Source: Bacteroides sp. UBA1773 (GTDB lineage Bacteria; Bacteroidota; Bacteroidia; Bacteroidales; Bacteroidaceae). From it: 23,937 nt of DNA. Made by a program: the position numbers and the translations under genes. The notes under the pieces were generated by a model. It was not told the origin of the DNA. It ran no database searches and saw only the letters and a program-made list of their open reading frames with translations. The stretch lies in NCBI GenBank assembly GCA_002315285.1, contig DCGR01000073.1:1-23937 (forward strand), given 5' to 3'. Below, one piece after another: positions 8,263-15,438 of this stretch (the stretch's first letter is position 1; every line of letters starts with the position of its first letter).

Positions 8263-10173
8263 ATGAAAGCCATCACCCTCTTCGCCATCGCCCTCTTCAC
8301 CCTCCTCGCACAACACATCCAAGCTGAACAACCTCCCATCACCCTCCTCTCTCCCGATGCCCGATACGAGTTCCAACTCACACTCGCCGATGGACAAATC
8401 CGCTACGCCTTGACATTCGACCACCACCCCGTCATCCTCCCCTCCCAATTGGGCATCGAGGCGGGAAGGCGTTGGAACGACAACCTCCAATGGGGAAAAA
8501 TCAGCAAAAGCGAAACAGACACCCTTTGGCATCCCGTGTATGGCGAACGCAACACCATCCGCGACCATTATGCCAGCTGCGAAATAGAGTTGCGACAAGG
8601 CGAAACACGATTGATGATCGATGTCCGTGCCTACAACGAAGGAGTTGCCTTCCGCTACAGATTTCCAGGCAACAGCTATCTGCGCATTGATGCCGAACTG
8701 ACAGAATTTACCATGCCAGAGCAAACCAAAGCATACTTCACACCATGGGCCCAAACAGCCTATCAACTCCTTCCATTGGCTAACTGGCCTTCAGAATCAG
8801 ACCGTCCTCTTCTGCTTGAGCTACCCAACCACGATTATGCCAGCCTGACTGAAGCCGCTGTTTCCGACTATGTACGTACGAAATTCAGCCTCTCGCCAAC
8901 CCATGCGAACACCATCTGCACATCCATGTATGGTCCTGTGGAAGACATTGCTCCCTTTGCCACTCCATGGCGCGTCATCATGTGTGGTCATCAGGCTACC
9001 GACATATTGCAGCACAACGACCTGTTGCTCAATCTGAATCCCCCCTGCAAAATTGAAGATACCTCATGGATAAAACCGGGGAAGGCTATGCGCGAAATAT
9101 CGCTTGACACAGAAAAAGCCAAGTCACTGGTCGATTTCGCCGTGGAACACAACATCCAATACATTCATTTCGATGCCGGATGGTATGGAAACGAATACGA
9201 CCGCACCTCCGATGCTACCACCGTCACTGTCGATCCCAAACGTAATCCACACCCCAATCCACTCAATCTTCCCGAAGCCATCGCCTATGCCAAATCAAAA
9301 GGAGTCGGTGTTTTCCTCTACGTCAATCAACGGGCACTTCAGCAACAACTCCATCAAATTCTCCCCCTCTACAAATCGTGGGGTGTCGCAGGCATCAAGT
9401 TCGGATTCGTCCAAGTAGGCTCTCACGCATGGACACGCTGGATGCATGAAGCTGTAAAAATGTGTGCCGACTATCAGCTCATGGTTGATATCCACGACGA
9501 ATACCGTCCTACAGGATTCAGCCGCACTTACCCGAACCTGCTCACACAGGAAGGAATACGAGGCAACGAAGAGTTTCCTGATGCCACCCACAACGCCACA
9601 CTGCCTTTCACTCGTTTCGTAGCTGGAGCAGCCGATTACACCATCTGCTATTATTCTCAAGACTTCAATCGCTTGGCCAATGGACTTCCCATCGACCCTG
9701 CCGAAACTCGTCGCATCCTCCGTACCACCCCAGCCCATCAGTTAGCATTGTCGGTGGTGTATTACAGTCCCCTACAGTTTGTTTACTGGTACGACAACCC
9801 TTCAAGATCACAAAACGAGCCAGAGATGAAATTCTTCGATGATGTCTATACCGTATGGGATGACACACGGATTCTCAATGGTGAAGTAGGCAAATACATC
9901 ACCACAGCCCGTCGCCACGACAACGAATGGTTCATAGGTGCCATCACAGGCAACATCGGACGTCAGCACGACATCAACCTATCGTTCCTGCAACCCAGCA
10001 TGAAGTACCAAGCTGAAATTTATACCGATGGAGACCCCTCCATACCCACGCGCACAAAAGTAAAAGTCGAAACCATGGAAGTTTCAAGCAAGAGCACTCT
10101 TCACTTCGAGTTGAAACCATCGGGAGGAGTAGCCATCCGGCTCACACCCATGAATGCCACATGCTCACGATAA
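8263..10173 (+). CDS. Glycoside hydrolase family 97, secreted
   Basis: This 636-residue enzyme belongs to GH97, a Bacteroidota-rich family of alpha-glucosidases and alpha-galactosidases. It has an N-terminal beta-sandwich, a central TIM barrel (about 250-530) and a C-terminal beta domain ending near FELKPSGGVAIRL. The family signature HDEYRPTG lies at 411-418, followed by FSRTYPNLLTQEGIRGNEE. Where retaining GH97 enzymes carry a nucleophile Asp in a K-x-D-F segment, this protein has Gly381 (IKFGFVQVG). With Glu413 present it resembles the inverting, SusB-type branch; this mechanistic reading is inference from memory of the family. The start at 8263 was chosen because an upstream TTG (8224) lies inside the terminator hairpin, and MKAITLFAIALF... 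is a clear signal peptide ending near IQA. The substrate is not determined. Confidence 0.9.
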   Translation: MKAITLFAIALFTLLAQHIQAEQPPITLLSPDARYEFQLTLADGQIRYALTFDHHPVILPSQLGIEAGRRWNDNLQWGKISKSETDTLWHPVYGERNTIRDHYASCEIELRQGETRLMIDVRAYNEGVAFRYRFPGNSYLRIDAELTEFTMPEQTKAYFTPWAQTAYQLLPLANWPSESDRPLLLELPNHDYASLTEAAVSDYVRTKFSLSPTHANTICTSMYGPVEDIAPFATPWRVIMCGHQATDILQHNDLLLNLNPPCKIEDTSWIKPGKAMREISLDTEKAKSLVDFAVEHNIQYIHFDAGWYGNEYDRTSDATTVTVDPKRNPHPNPLNLPEAIAYAKSKGVGVFLYVNQRALQQQLHQILPLYKSWGVAGIKFGFVQVGSHAWTRWMHEAVKMCADYQLMVDIHDEYRPTGFSRTYPNLLTQEGIRGNEEFPDATHNATLPFTRFVAGAADYTICYYSQDFNRLANGLPIDPAETRRILRTTPAHQLALSVVYYSPLQFVYWYDNPSRSQNEPEMKFFDDVYTVWDDTRILNGEVGKYITTARRHDNEWFIGAITGNIGRQHDINLSFLQPSMKYQAEIYTDGDPSIPTRTKVKVETMEVSSKSTLHFELKPSGGVAIRLTPMNATCSR

Positions 10174-10315
10174 GCAGTTTGAGCTTCTGAATCAAGGTTT
10201 AAGCAATAGCAAAAAAGTGACTTGTGAAGATTTGGTTCAGATTCTTGAGACAGCCAAAGCTGATGACACTGAGTATTACCACAAATTAGCCAAGTTGGTT
10301 TTTGATCATTACTAA
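10154..10315 (+). CDS. Unrecognised 53-codon ORF between GH97 and the FAD oxidoreductase
   Basis: An ORF starting at ATG 10154 overlaps the last 20 nt of the GH97 gene in another frame and ends at TAA 10313-10315. After about six residues shared with the GH97 overlap, the peptide is well behaved: hydrophilic, helix-prone, with DKQFELLNQGLSNSKK, then TCEDLVQILETAKADD and a C-terminal EYYHKLAKLVFDHY. Codons end mostly in A or T, unlike the C-rich codons of the flanking genes. I do not recognise the family. It could be a small gene coupled to GH97 translation, or the 3' remnant of a larger gene left by a deletion, in which case the first residues are not original. No ribosome binding site is visible. 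The reading looks protein-like, but expression is unproven. Confidence 0.42.
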   Translation: MPHAHDKQFELLNQGLSNSKKVTCEDLVQILETAKADDTEYYHKLAKLVFDHY

Positions 10316-10340
10316 GATTCCAACAATAAATTATAGAATT

Positions 10341-12149
10341 ATGATACGGTTTGTTTTATTGTGTATGAGCATACTCGTTACGAATTGGATGTATGCCCAA
10401 AAGAAAGACATGGTGCTCATCGAGGCCGAAAGTTTTCAGGACGTGGGTGGATGGGCAATCGACCAACAATTTATGGACCAGATGGGATCGCCCTTCCTAC
10501 TGGCTCACGGCATAGGTACACCAGTGAAGAATGCCTCTACCGAGGTAACACTTCCCAAGGGTGGTGAATGGCATGTATTTGCGCGCACATGGAACTGGTG
10601 CGCACCTTGGAAAGTGGAAGAATGCCCAGGACGTTTCAAGATTCTGGTAAACGGCCAAGAACTAACCAATGAACTGGGTACAGGTAAGGAATGGGGTTGG
10701 GAATATGCCGGAAGCGCCAAACTTACTGGCAAGACAGCCAAACTCGAACTCGCCGACCTCACAGGCTTTGAAGGACGTTGCGATGCCGTGGTGTTTGCCC
10801 GCAGTCACGATGTGAAACTGCCCAACACCAAATATGACCTGCCAGAATTTCGTAGGAAGATGCTCAATCTGCATGCCAAGCCTGAAACAAAGTCAGGCTT
10901 CGACCTCATTGTTGTAGGTGGCGGAACCGCTGGCATCTGTGCAGCCTTACAGGCTGCCCGACAAGGTGTCAAAGTGGCACTCGTCAACAATCGGCCAGTA
11001 CCTGGTGGCAACAACAGTACAGAGATCCACGTAGTGGCCAGCGGTTCCTTGAACGTAGCTCCATACACCCAATTAGGCAATGTCATGAGCGAAATTCGAA
11101 ACGTGTATGAAAAGGAACAAATGGTCATCGATTTGCTTCACAATGAGCCTACCCTCACTTACTATCCCAATATGCATGTTACCAAAGCCCATGTTTCCGA
11201 TGGACACATCACCTCGGTAGTTGCAAAACACATCATCGACTCACACGAAATCGAACTCGTAGGCACACTCTTTGCCGATTGTACTGGTGATGGCAATCTG
11301 GGATATCTGGCAGGAGCCGATTTCCGCATGGGGCGCGAGAAACGTAGCGAAACCCGCGAAACACTTGCTCCAGACCGTCCTGACAATATGGTATTGGGAG
11401 CAACCATTTCGTGGAGTAGCACAGTAGAAGAGAACGAAGTGAAGTTTCCAATATGCAATTGGGCAATCCAAGTAGATGAGGACTCAAGTGAAAAAGCCAC
11501 ATCGGGCAGCAACTGGTGGGAAAGCGGATTCTACCATGACCAAGTGGGCGAAGCGGAATATATCCGCGACTACCTGTTCCGTGCCATCTATGGCAACTGG
11601 TCGTTTCTCAAGAACAAGAGCAAACAACGTGCCGACTACGCAAAACGCCATCTTTCGCGCATGACCTACGTGGCTGGCAAACGGGAATCCCGTCGGCTCA
11701 TGGGCGATGTGTTCTTCGTGCAGCAAGACATAGAAAAAGAATATGTGAAATACGACGACGCATTGGTCATCGGGACCTATTCCATCGACCAACATTTCCC
11801 TACGCCCAAAAACACCTTCTACTTTCCAGGTGAAGAGTTCCAATCTACCATGCGCCACTATTTCAACGATCTGGGCGTAGGTCGCAAATATCTGCGTGAC
11901 GACCAAGTGCCACCTCCCTATCGCCTTCCCTACCGCTGTTTGTATTCAGCCAACATCGACAACATGTTCATGGCTGGACGTTGCATCAGCGTATCTCACA
12001 TCGCCCTTTCATCCACCCGTGTGGCAAATTTCGGAGGCATGACAGGCGAGGTGGTGGGCCAAGCTGCTGCCATCTGCAAACGACATGAATGTTTGCCTCG
12101 TGCTGTCTATGCCGAACACTTGAGCGAACTGCTTGAAGCATTCAGATGA
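10341..12149 (+). CDS. Secreted FAD-dependent oxidoreductase with N-terminal beta domain
   Basis: This 602-residue protein belongs to the FAD_oxidored type of flavoproteins found in many Bacteroidota glycan loci, where relatives are sometimes mislabelled xanthan lyase. A signal peptide (MIRFVLLCMSILVTNWMYAQ) directs export. Residues about 23-155 resemble a beta-sandwich carbohydrate-binding domain (LIEAESFQDVGGW, then a KILVNGQ strand). The Rossmann dinucleotide site is VVGGGTAG at 191-198, followed by a GGNNSTEIHV segment. The C-terminal flavin segment reads GRCISVSHIALSSTRVANFG. The substrate is unknown. The start at 10341 is preferred over an in-frame TTG at 10302 because it begins the signal peptide. 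It follows GH97 and the small ORF with no terminator between, and a strong hairpin closes it, so cotranscription with GH97 is likely. Confidence 0.85.
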   Translation: MIRFVLLCMSILVTNWMYAQKKDMVLIEAESFQDVGGWAIDQQFMDQMGSPFLLAHGIGTPVKNASTEVTLPKGGEWHVFARTWNWCAPWKVEECPGRFKILVNGQELTNELGTGKEWGWEYAGSAKLTGKTAKLELADLTGFEGRCDAVVFARSHDVKLPNTKYDLPEFRRKMLNLHAKPETKSGFDLIVVGGGTAGICAALQAARQGVKVALVNNRPVPGGNNSTEIHVVASGSLNVAPYTQLGNVMSEIRNVYEKEQMVIDLLHNEPTLTYYPNMHVTKAHVSDGHITSVVAKHIIDSHEIELVGTLFADCTGDGNLGYLAGADFRMGREKRSETRETLAPDRPDNMVLGATISWSSTVEENEVKFPICNWAIQVDEDSSEKATSGSNWWESGFYHDQVGEAEYIRDYLFRAIYGNWSFLKNKSKQRADYAKRHLSRMTYVAGKRESRRLMGDVFFVQQDIEKEYVKYDDALVIGTYSIDQHFPTPKNTFYFPGEEFQSTMRHYFNDLGVGRKYLRDDQVPPPYRLPYRCLYSANIDNMFMAGRCISVSHIALSSTRVANFGGMTGEVVGQAAAICKRHECLPRAVYAEHLSELLEAFR

Positions 12150-12151
12150 AA

Positions 12152-12197
12152 CAACAAGCTCCAGTGGCATCACACCACTGGGGCTTGTTGCACTTTT
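12152..12197 (+). terminator. Strong hairpin terminator between convergent genes
   Basis: CAACAAGCTCCAGTGG (12152-12167) pairs with CCACTGGGGCTTGTTG (12175-12190), 16 pairs with one G-T wobble and a 7-nt loop, followed by CACTTTTAT. It lies 3 nt after the FAD oxidoreductase stop and 19 nt from the end of the opposing lyase-like gene, so it probably serves the plus strand and may also stop minus-strand transcripts. Confidence 0.85.
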
Positions 12198-12208
12198 ATG
12201 CAGTGGAA

Positions 12209-14116
12209 TTACGGTTGTGGCACTAACCGCACGCGGAACACATATTCCTGATTGGCTGAAAGTTGTGTGTCAAACCCAACAGCCGTCGCATCAGACGTCT
12301 CGTAATCGTTATTGGCTTTGCAAGGCCATGTGGAAGTTCTAACCTTCAAGGGAGCCTCTATTTCTATAGCCAACCGCTTGCCACTGCGTTCAAGGAGTAT
12401 GCAACTGTCCGACTCTACGCTCACCTTCGTGTCCTTCGTAGTGAGCATGGTCCATCTCATGGGTAGGCTCTTGGTGGTCTTCAGTGTGTCGCACACTTCA
12501 AGCACACGCTCGTTGGTGAGGCAAATGCGGCGGGCCACCCGCTCCACATTGTGGAACATAGGTGTCAGGTCAATTACCGCACCCCGCCGGTCGCCCTCAT
12601 CGAAGGTCTGGGTAAGCGGAGCGTAGGCAGAGGCAATGAATTGCTCGTTGTTGAGCATGATGGTGTTGTGGAACTTATTGCCATAGCTAAGCAGTTTCCA
12701 GCGTTCGCCCTGCTCACTGCCATCCCAAAGATTCACGTTCTTCGATTCGATGCTGTAATAGTCCTCGCTACCTTGGTCGATGGCCCAGCGCACACCATCC
12801 ACCTCGAACACAAACGATCCCTCATCCATGTGGGCGTGACCCACACTCGGGCTGCCACCTTTCACTCCGAAGAAGGCAGCGCTGGGGTCGTTGCAAGCCG
12901 ACCGGGTGACATAGAGCGGCGTGAGGCCCTGACAAGTCCAGGTAAGCGTAGTGGGTGCCTTGATGTCGGCAATCTTCAGGTCCTTGGTGAAAATCAATGC
13001 CAAGGGAAGCATGCGGTGGCAAATCATGTCGGGGTGTTGCCTGATGAGTTTCATGGGTTCCCAAAGCAGGGAGGCATCGTTCAGTGCCCCAGCAAAATAG
13101 AAGATAGCGGGGTCGAAGATAGTCTGCGGTGTCTCGCGTATACCGATGTCGTAGCAGTGGGTGAACCTGATTTCGGGATGGATGGAGATGTGCATGGATC
13201 CGCAGGCAGGAGCATCGTGGAAGTTGTAAAAACTGCCGGTGGGCGAAATCATGTTCTGGTAGAAGTAGGCCGACTTCAGGAAAGGCTCCGTTTCGTAGGG
13301 TTCCATGCCCACCATTCGCAAAGCAGCGTTGCACATGCCATTCACGCCCGTGCCATAGTGCCAGTAGATGAAACTCTCGGGATAGCCACCGTCAGGCCCA
13401 TAAGCATCCACAGGCCGTTTGATGCTCTCGTAGTATTTGTCGATGAGCCGTTGCGCCTTTTCCGGCTTCTTGTCGTAGAGAGCCAGAGCGCTCATCACCA
13501 TGCCCGTGTTGCACACCTGAGTCCAGTTGTTCTTGTCGTTGTACCACCAAGTGTATCCACCACCCGATAGCGCCTCGTCCCAAGCCTTCGTCTCGATGGC
13601 CTGCTCCACCTGCCGTTTGGTCTGTTCGGGCAGCTTGTCGTAGAGCCAGTCGTAACCGATGGCCATGGCAATGGTCATCTCGCTCACGTCGAGGAAGTGC
13701 GAGGGGTTCCAAGTCTCGAATGCCGAGGCCTTCTCCAACCGCTTCACCGTGGCATCGAGATACTTTTGCTCGTGTGTCATGCGGTAGGCGTAAGCCAAGG
13801 CAAACACTTCCTTGATGTAGCATTGCGACACGCTCAGCAGCCGCTTTCCCTCCATGACATAGCGTGCAGGCTCCTTGGTCAGAGCCTCTTCGGCAAGGGC
13901 GAAAATGTTCTCCTCCACAATGCGGAGTTCCTCCGACTGTTTCAGGTTGTCCCTGATTTTCTGTTCCTCTCCGGCGGCAAGTAGCAGGCAAGGATGGGTC
14001 ACTTTCTCTTTGGTCACCAACGGACCACTCTGTTTTGCCCCTCCACACGAAAAGAGCAAGAAAACCAGCACCAGCAATGCTGGCAAACGATTGGATAAGT
14101 GAAATGAATGTTTCAT
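12209..14116 (-). CDS. Heparinase II/III-like polysaccharide lyase family lipoprotein
   Basis: This 635-residue protein has the layout of heparinase II/III-like lyases, which cleave uronate-containing polysaccharides by beta-elimination. After a lipoprotein signal with lipobox LFSC, an alpha-helical toroid spans about residues 40-390, with family-like segments GYDWLYDKLPEQ and NNWTQVCNTGMVMSALAL. The signature GHAHMDEGSFVFEVDG lies at 426-441, with His427, His429 and Asp431 in the place of the conserved HxHxD site, and opens the C-terminal beta-sandwich. YGNKFHNTIMLNN follows. Expected location is periplasmic or outer-membrane. The substrate (heparin-type, alginate-type or other) cannot be told from sequence. 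It runs convergent to the FAD oxidoreductase gene; a perfect palindrome lies just upstream of its start. Confidence 0.8.
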   Translation of the reverse strand: MKHSFHLSNRLPALLVLVFLLFSCGGAKQSGPLVTKEKVTHPCLLLAAGEEQKIRDNLKQSEELRIVEENIFALAEEALTKEPARYVMEGKRLLSVSQCYIKEVFALAYAYRMTHEQKYLDATVKRLEKASAFETWNPSHFLDVSEMTIAMAIGYDWLYDKLPEQTKRQVEQAIETKAWDEALSGGGYTWWYNDKNNWTQVCNTGMVMSALALYDKKPEKAQRLIDKYYESIKRPVDAYGPDGGYPESFIYWHYGTGVNGMCNAALRMVGMEPYETEPFLKSAYFYQNMISPTGSFYNFHDAPACGSMHISIHPEIRFTHCYDIGIRETPQTIFDPAIFYFAGALNDASLLWEPMKLIRQHPDMICHRMLPLALIFTKDLKIADIKAPTTLTWTCQGLTPLYVTRSACNDPSAAFFGVKGGSPSVGHAHMDEGSFVFEVDGVRWAIDQGSEDYYSIESKNVNLWDGSEQGERWKLLSYGNKFHNTIMLNNEQFIASAYAPLTQTFDEGDRRGAVIDLTPMFHNVERVARRICLTNERVLEVCDTLKTTKSLPMRWTMLTTKDTKVSVESDSCILLERSGKRLAIEIEAPLKVRTSTWPCKANNDYETSDATAVGFDTQLSANQEYVFRVRLVPQP

Positions 14117-14125
14117 GATATTGAA

Positions 14126-14143
14126 ATTTTAACTTGTTAAAAT
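14126..14143. promoter_or_regulatory. 18-bp perfect palindrome upstream of the lyase-like gene
   Basis: ATTTTAAC-TT-GTTAAAAT is a perfect inverted repeat with 8-bp arms and a 2-nt centre, starting 10 nt upstream of the lyase start codon on the minus strand. It lies in the expected leader or start region of that transcript, so it could be a repressor operator. A degenerate -7-like TACTTTAC lies just upstream on the minus strand at 14157-14150. Function is inferred from symmetry and place only; no regulator is encoded in the window. Confidence 0.4.
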
Positions 14144-14255
14144 CCGGATGTAAAGTAAACGTTTTTTGCTTATCTCCATCCTATTTTCGATAGAAATTTG
14201 CACAAGGATGACTGATGTTGCCATTTTTCAGTCCTCAGTTTCCAGATTCCAAGCT

Positions 14256-14397
14256 CCCTCCCTCTTCAGGGAGGGGGGGGGAGACTCCTCTGCTCCCTTC
14301 CCTTCAGGAGAGGTTTCTGTCCCCCCCCGATAATGGGGGAACCGAAGGGGGTGCAAAGACCATTGAGGAACCGAAGGGGGGATGCAAAGATCATTGA
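14256..14397. repeat. Structured G/C-run intergenic repeat element
   Basis: This stretch holds a perfect hairpin CCCTCCCT-CTTC-AGGGAGGG (14256-14275), a run of nine G (14273-14281) and a run of eight C (14321-14328) that can pair as the base of a larger hairpin, and CCCCC-GATAAT-GGGGG. It ends in two tandem copies of a unit beginning GGAACCGAAGGGGG and ending CATTGA: 14338-14366 (29 nt) and 14367-14397 (31 nt). From general knowledge, similar C-rich and G-rich palindromic segments are scattered between genes in Prevotella and relatives. The apparent ORF across it (PPDNGGTEGG-like) is a by-product of the repeat. It fills most of the gap between the two minus-strand genes. Confidence 0.6.
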
Positions 14398-14409
14398 GCC
14401 GGGAGAGGC

Positions 14410-15270
14410 TCATTTCAGCAGCAGCGTCGACATCACCGGGCAGTGGTCTGAGATGTAGCCATTGTCTGGTTTGTCGGCAATCACGCGGTATTTCAATGCC
14501 TGGAAGTTGGGTGAAGTGAAAATATAGTCAATCAGGGAACGTTTCTCGATGGGGCGACGTCCGAAGTCGTGGAAGCTCCACGAAGGGCCATATTTCACGG
14601 GCGATGTTTGGGCCGTGTATTGCAGGTCGCTACCGATGAGAATCTGGATGGGCTCGGAGTCTGGATTGCTGTTGAAATCGCCAGTGAGCACTGCGGGCAT
14701 GCCGTTGGCAATGGTCTTCATCCTCTCCACGAGCAACTTGGCTCCTTCGCTGCGAGCCACCTGGCCGATATGGTCCAGATGGGTGTTGAGTGCGAAGAAC
14801 TGCTTGCCACTGTCCTTGTCCTTTAGGATGGCCCATGTGGCTACACGCGGACAAGCTGCGTCCCATCCCTTAGGACCGATGTTGTCTGGATTCTCACTGA
14901 GGGCAAAGTCTCCGTTGTCGATCAATTCGAAACGGTTGGTCTTATAGAACAGCGCACAGCGTTCTCCTTTTTCTTTTCCGTCCTCGCGACCTACACCCAA
15001 GGCGGTGTAGTCGGCAAGTACCTTCTTGAGGTCGGCAAACTGGATGGGCAGCACCTCTTGGGTGCCAATCACATCGGGCTCATAATAGCGTACCATGGCC
15101 GACACGTTATCTACCCTGTAGGGCCAACTGTTCAAACTGTCACTCGGGGTGTTGAGTCGGATGTTGAACGTCATCACATCGATGCGGGTATCCTGCTCCG
15201 GGCGACAAGCCGTAGTCAGCATCATTGCTGCTACCATCATCACATACATTGATTTTGATTTCATAATCAT
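14410..15270 (-). CDS. Endonuclease/exonuclease/phosphatase family lipoprotein
   Basis: This 286-residue protein has the endonuclease/exonuclease/phosphatase fold, a metal-dependent phosphodiesterase or phosphatase family. The full catalytic set is visible: Asn36 in DVMTFNIR, Glu72 in GTQEV, the GDFNSNPDSEP segment, the SLIDYIF segment, and Asp275-His276 in SDHCPV. The N-terminus has a hydrophobic stretch ending TTAC at Cys22, probably a lipoprotein signal, so the enzyme is exported. Its substrate could be a phospholipid head group, sugar phosphate or nucleic acid. The frame stays open upstream to 15384, but the start at 15270 (or the second ATG at 15264) is chosen because it begins the signal and follows a consensus promoter element. 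It is divergent from the DMT permease gene. Confidence 0.88.
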   Translation of the reverse strand: MIMKSKSMYVMMVAAMMLTTACRPEQDTRIDVMTFNIRLNTPSDSLNSWPYRVDNVSAMVRYYEPDVIGTQEVLPIQFADLKKVLADYTALGVGREDGKEKGERCALFYKTNRFELIDNGDFALSENPDNIGPKGWDAACPRVATWAILKDKDSGKQFFALNTHLDHIGQVARSEGAKLLVERMKTIANGMPAVLTGDFNSNPDSEPIQILIGSDLQYTAQTSPVKYGPSWSFHDFGRRPIEKRSLIDYIFTSPNFQALKYRVIADKPDNGYISDHCPVMSTLLLK

Positions 15271-15291
15271 AAAGATAAGTTTTCTCTTGTG

Positions 15292-15299
15292 CAAAGGTA
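15292..15299 (-). promoter_or_regulatory. Putative -7 promoter element of the EEP gene
   Basis: The minus strand reads TACCTTTG, a full TAnnTTTG match, 21 nt upstream of the ATG at 15270. No good -33 partner is evident. Its position supports the shorter protein start over the longer open frame to 15384. Confidence 0.5.
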
Positions 15300-15358
15300 A
15301 GGAAAAGAATTTGTTTTCCCCGATATGCAGTTGTTTTTCCGTAAATAATGGTCGAATA

Positions 15359-15391
15359 TTGCAGCTTATCGGGAGTAAATCCATATCTTTG
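15359..15391 (+). promoter_or_regulatory. Putative promoter of the DMT permease-hydrolase operon
   Basis: TATCTTTG at 15384-15391 matches TAnnTTTG, and TTG at 15359-15361 lies 22 nt upstream as a possible -33 element. It would start transcription near 15398, about 40 nt before the ATG at 15439. It is back to back with the EEP promoter. Confidence 0.5.
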
Positions 15392-15438
15392 CAACATAAT
15401 CGACACGTAGGTAAAAAATAAATCGCCCCTCAAAAAAG

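Noticed and set aside
12551..13570. 339-codon open frame on the plus strand
   Set aside because: It is antisense to the heparinase-like gene, whose motifs and signal peptide are convincing. The plus-strand translation is Val/His/Arg-rich with no domain.
14215..14397. 60-codon plus-strand and 61-codon minus-strand frames
   Set aside because: Both read through the G/C-run repeat. Pro/Gly-rich products of this kind are artefacts of the repeat, not genes.
15271..15384. 38-residue N-terminal extension of the EEP protein
   Set aside because: The extension covers the probable promoter (TACCTTTG at 15299-15292) and would bury the export signal, so the start at 15270 or 15264 is preferred.
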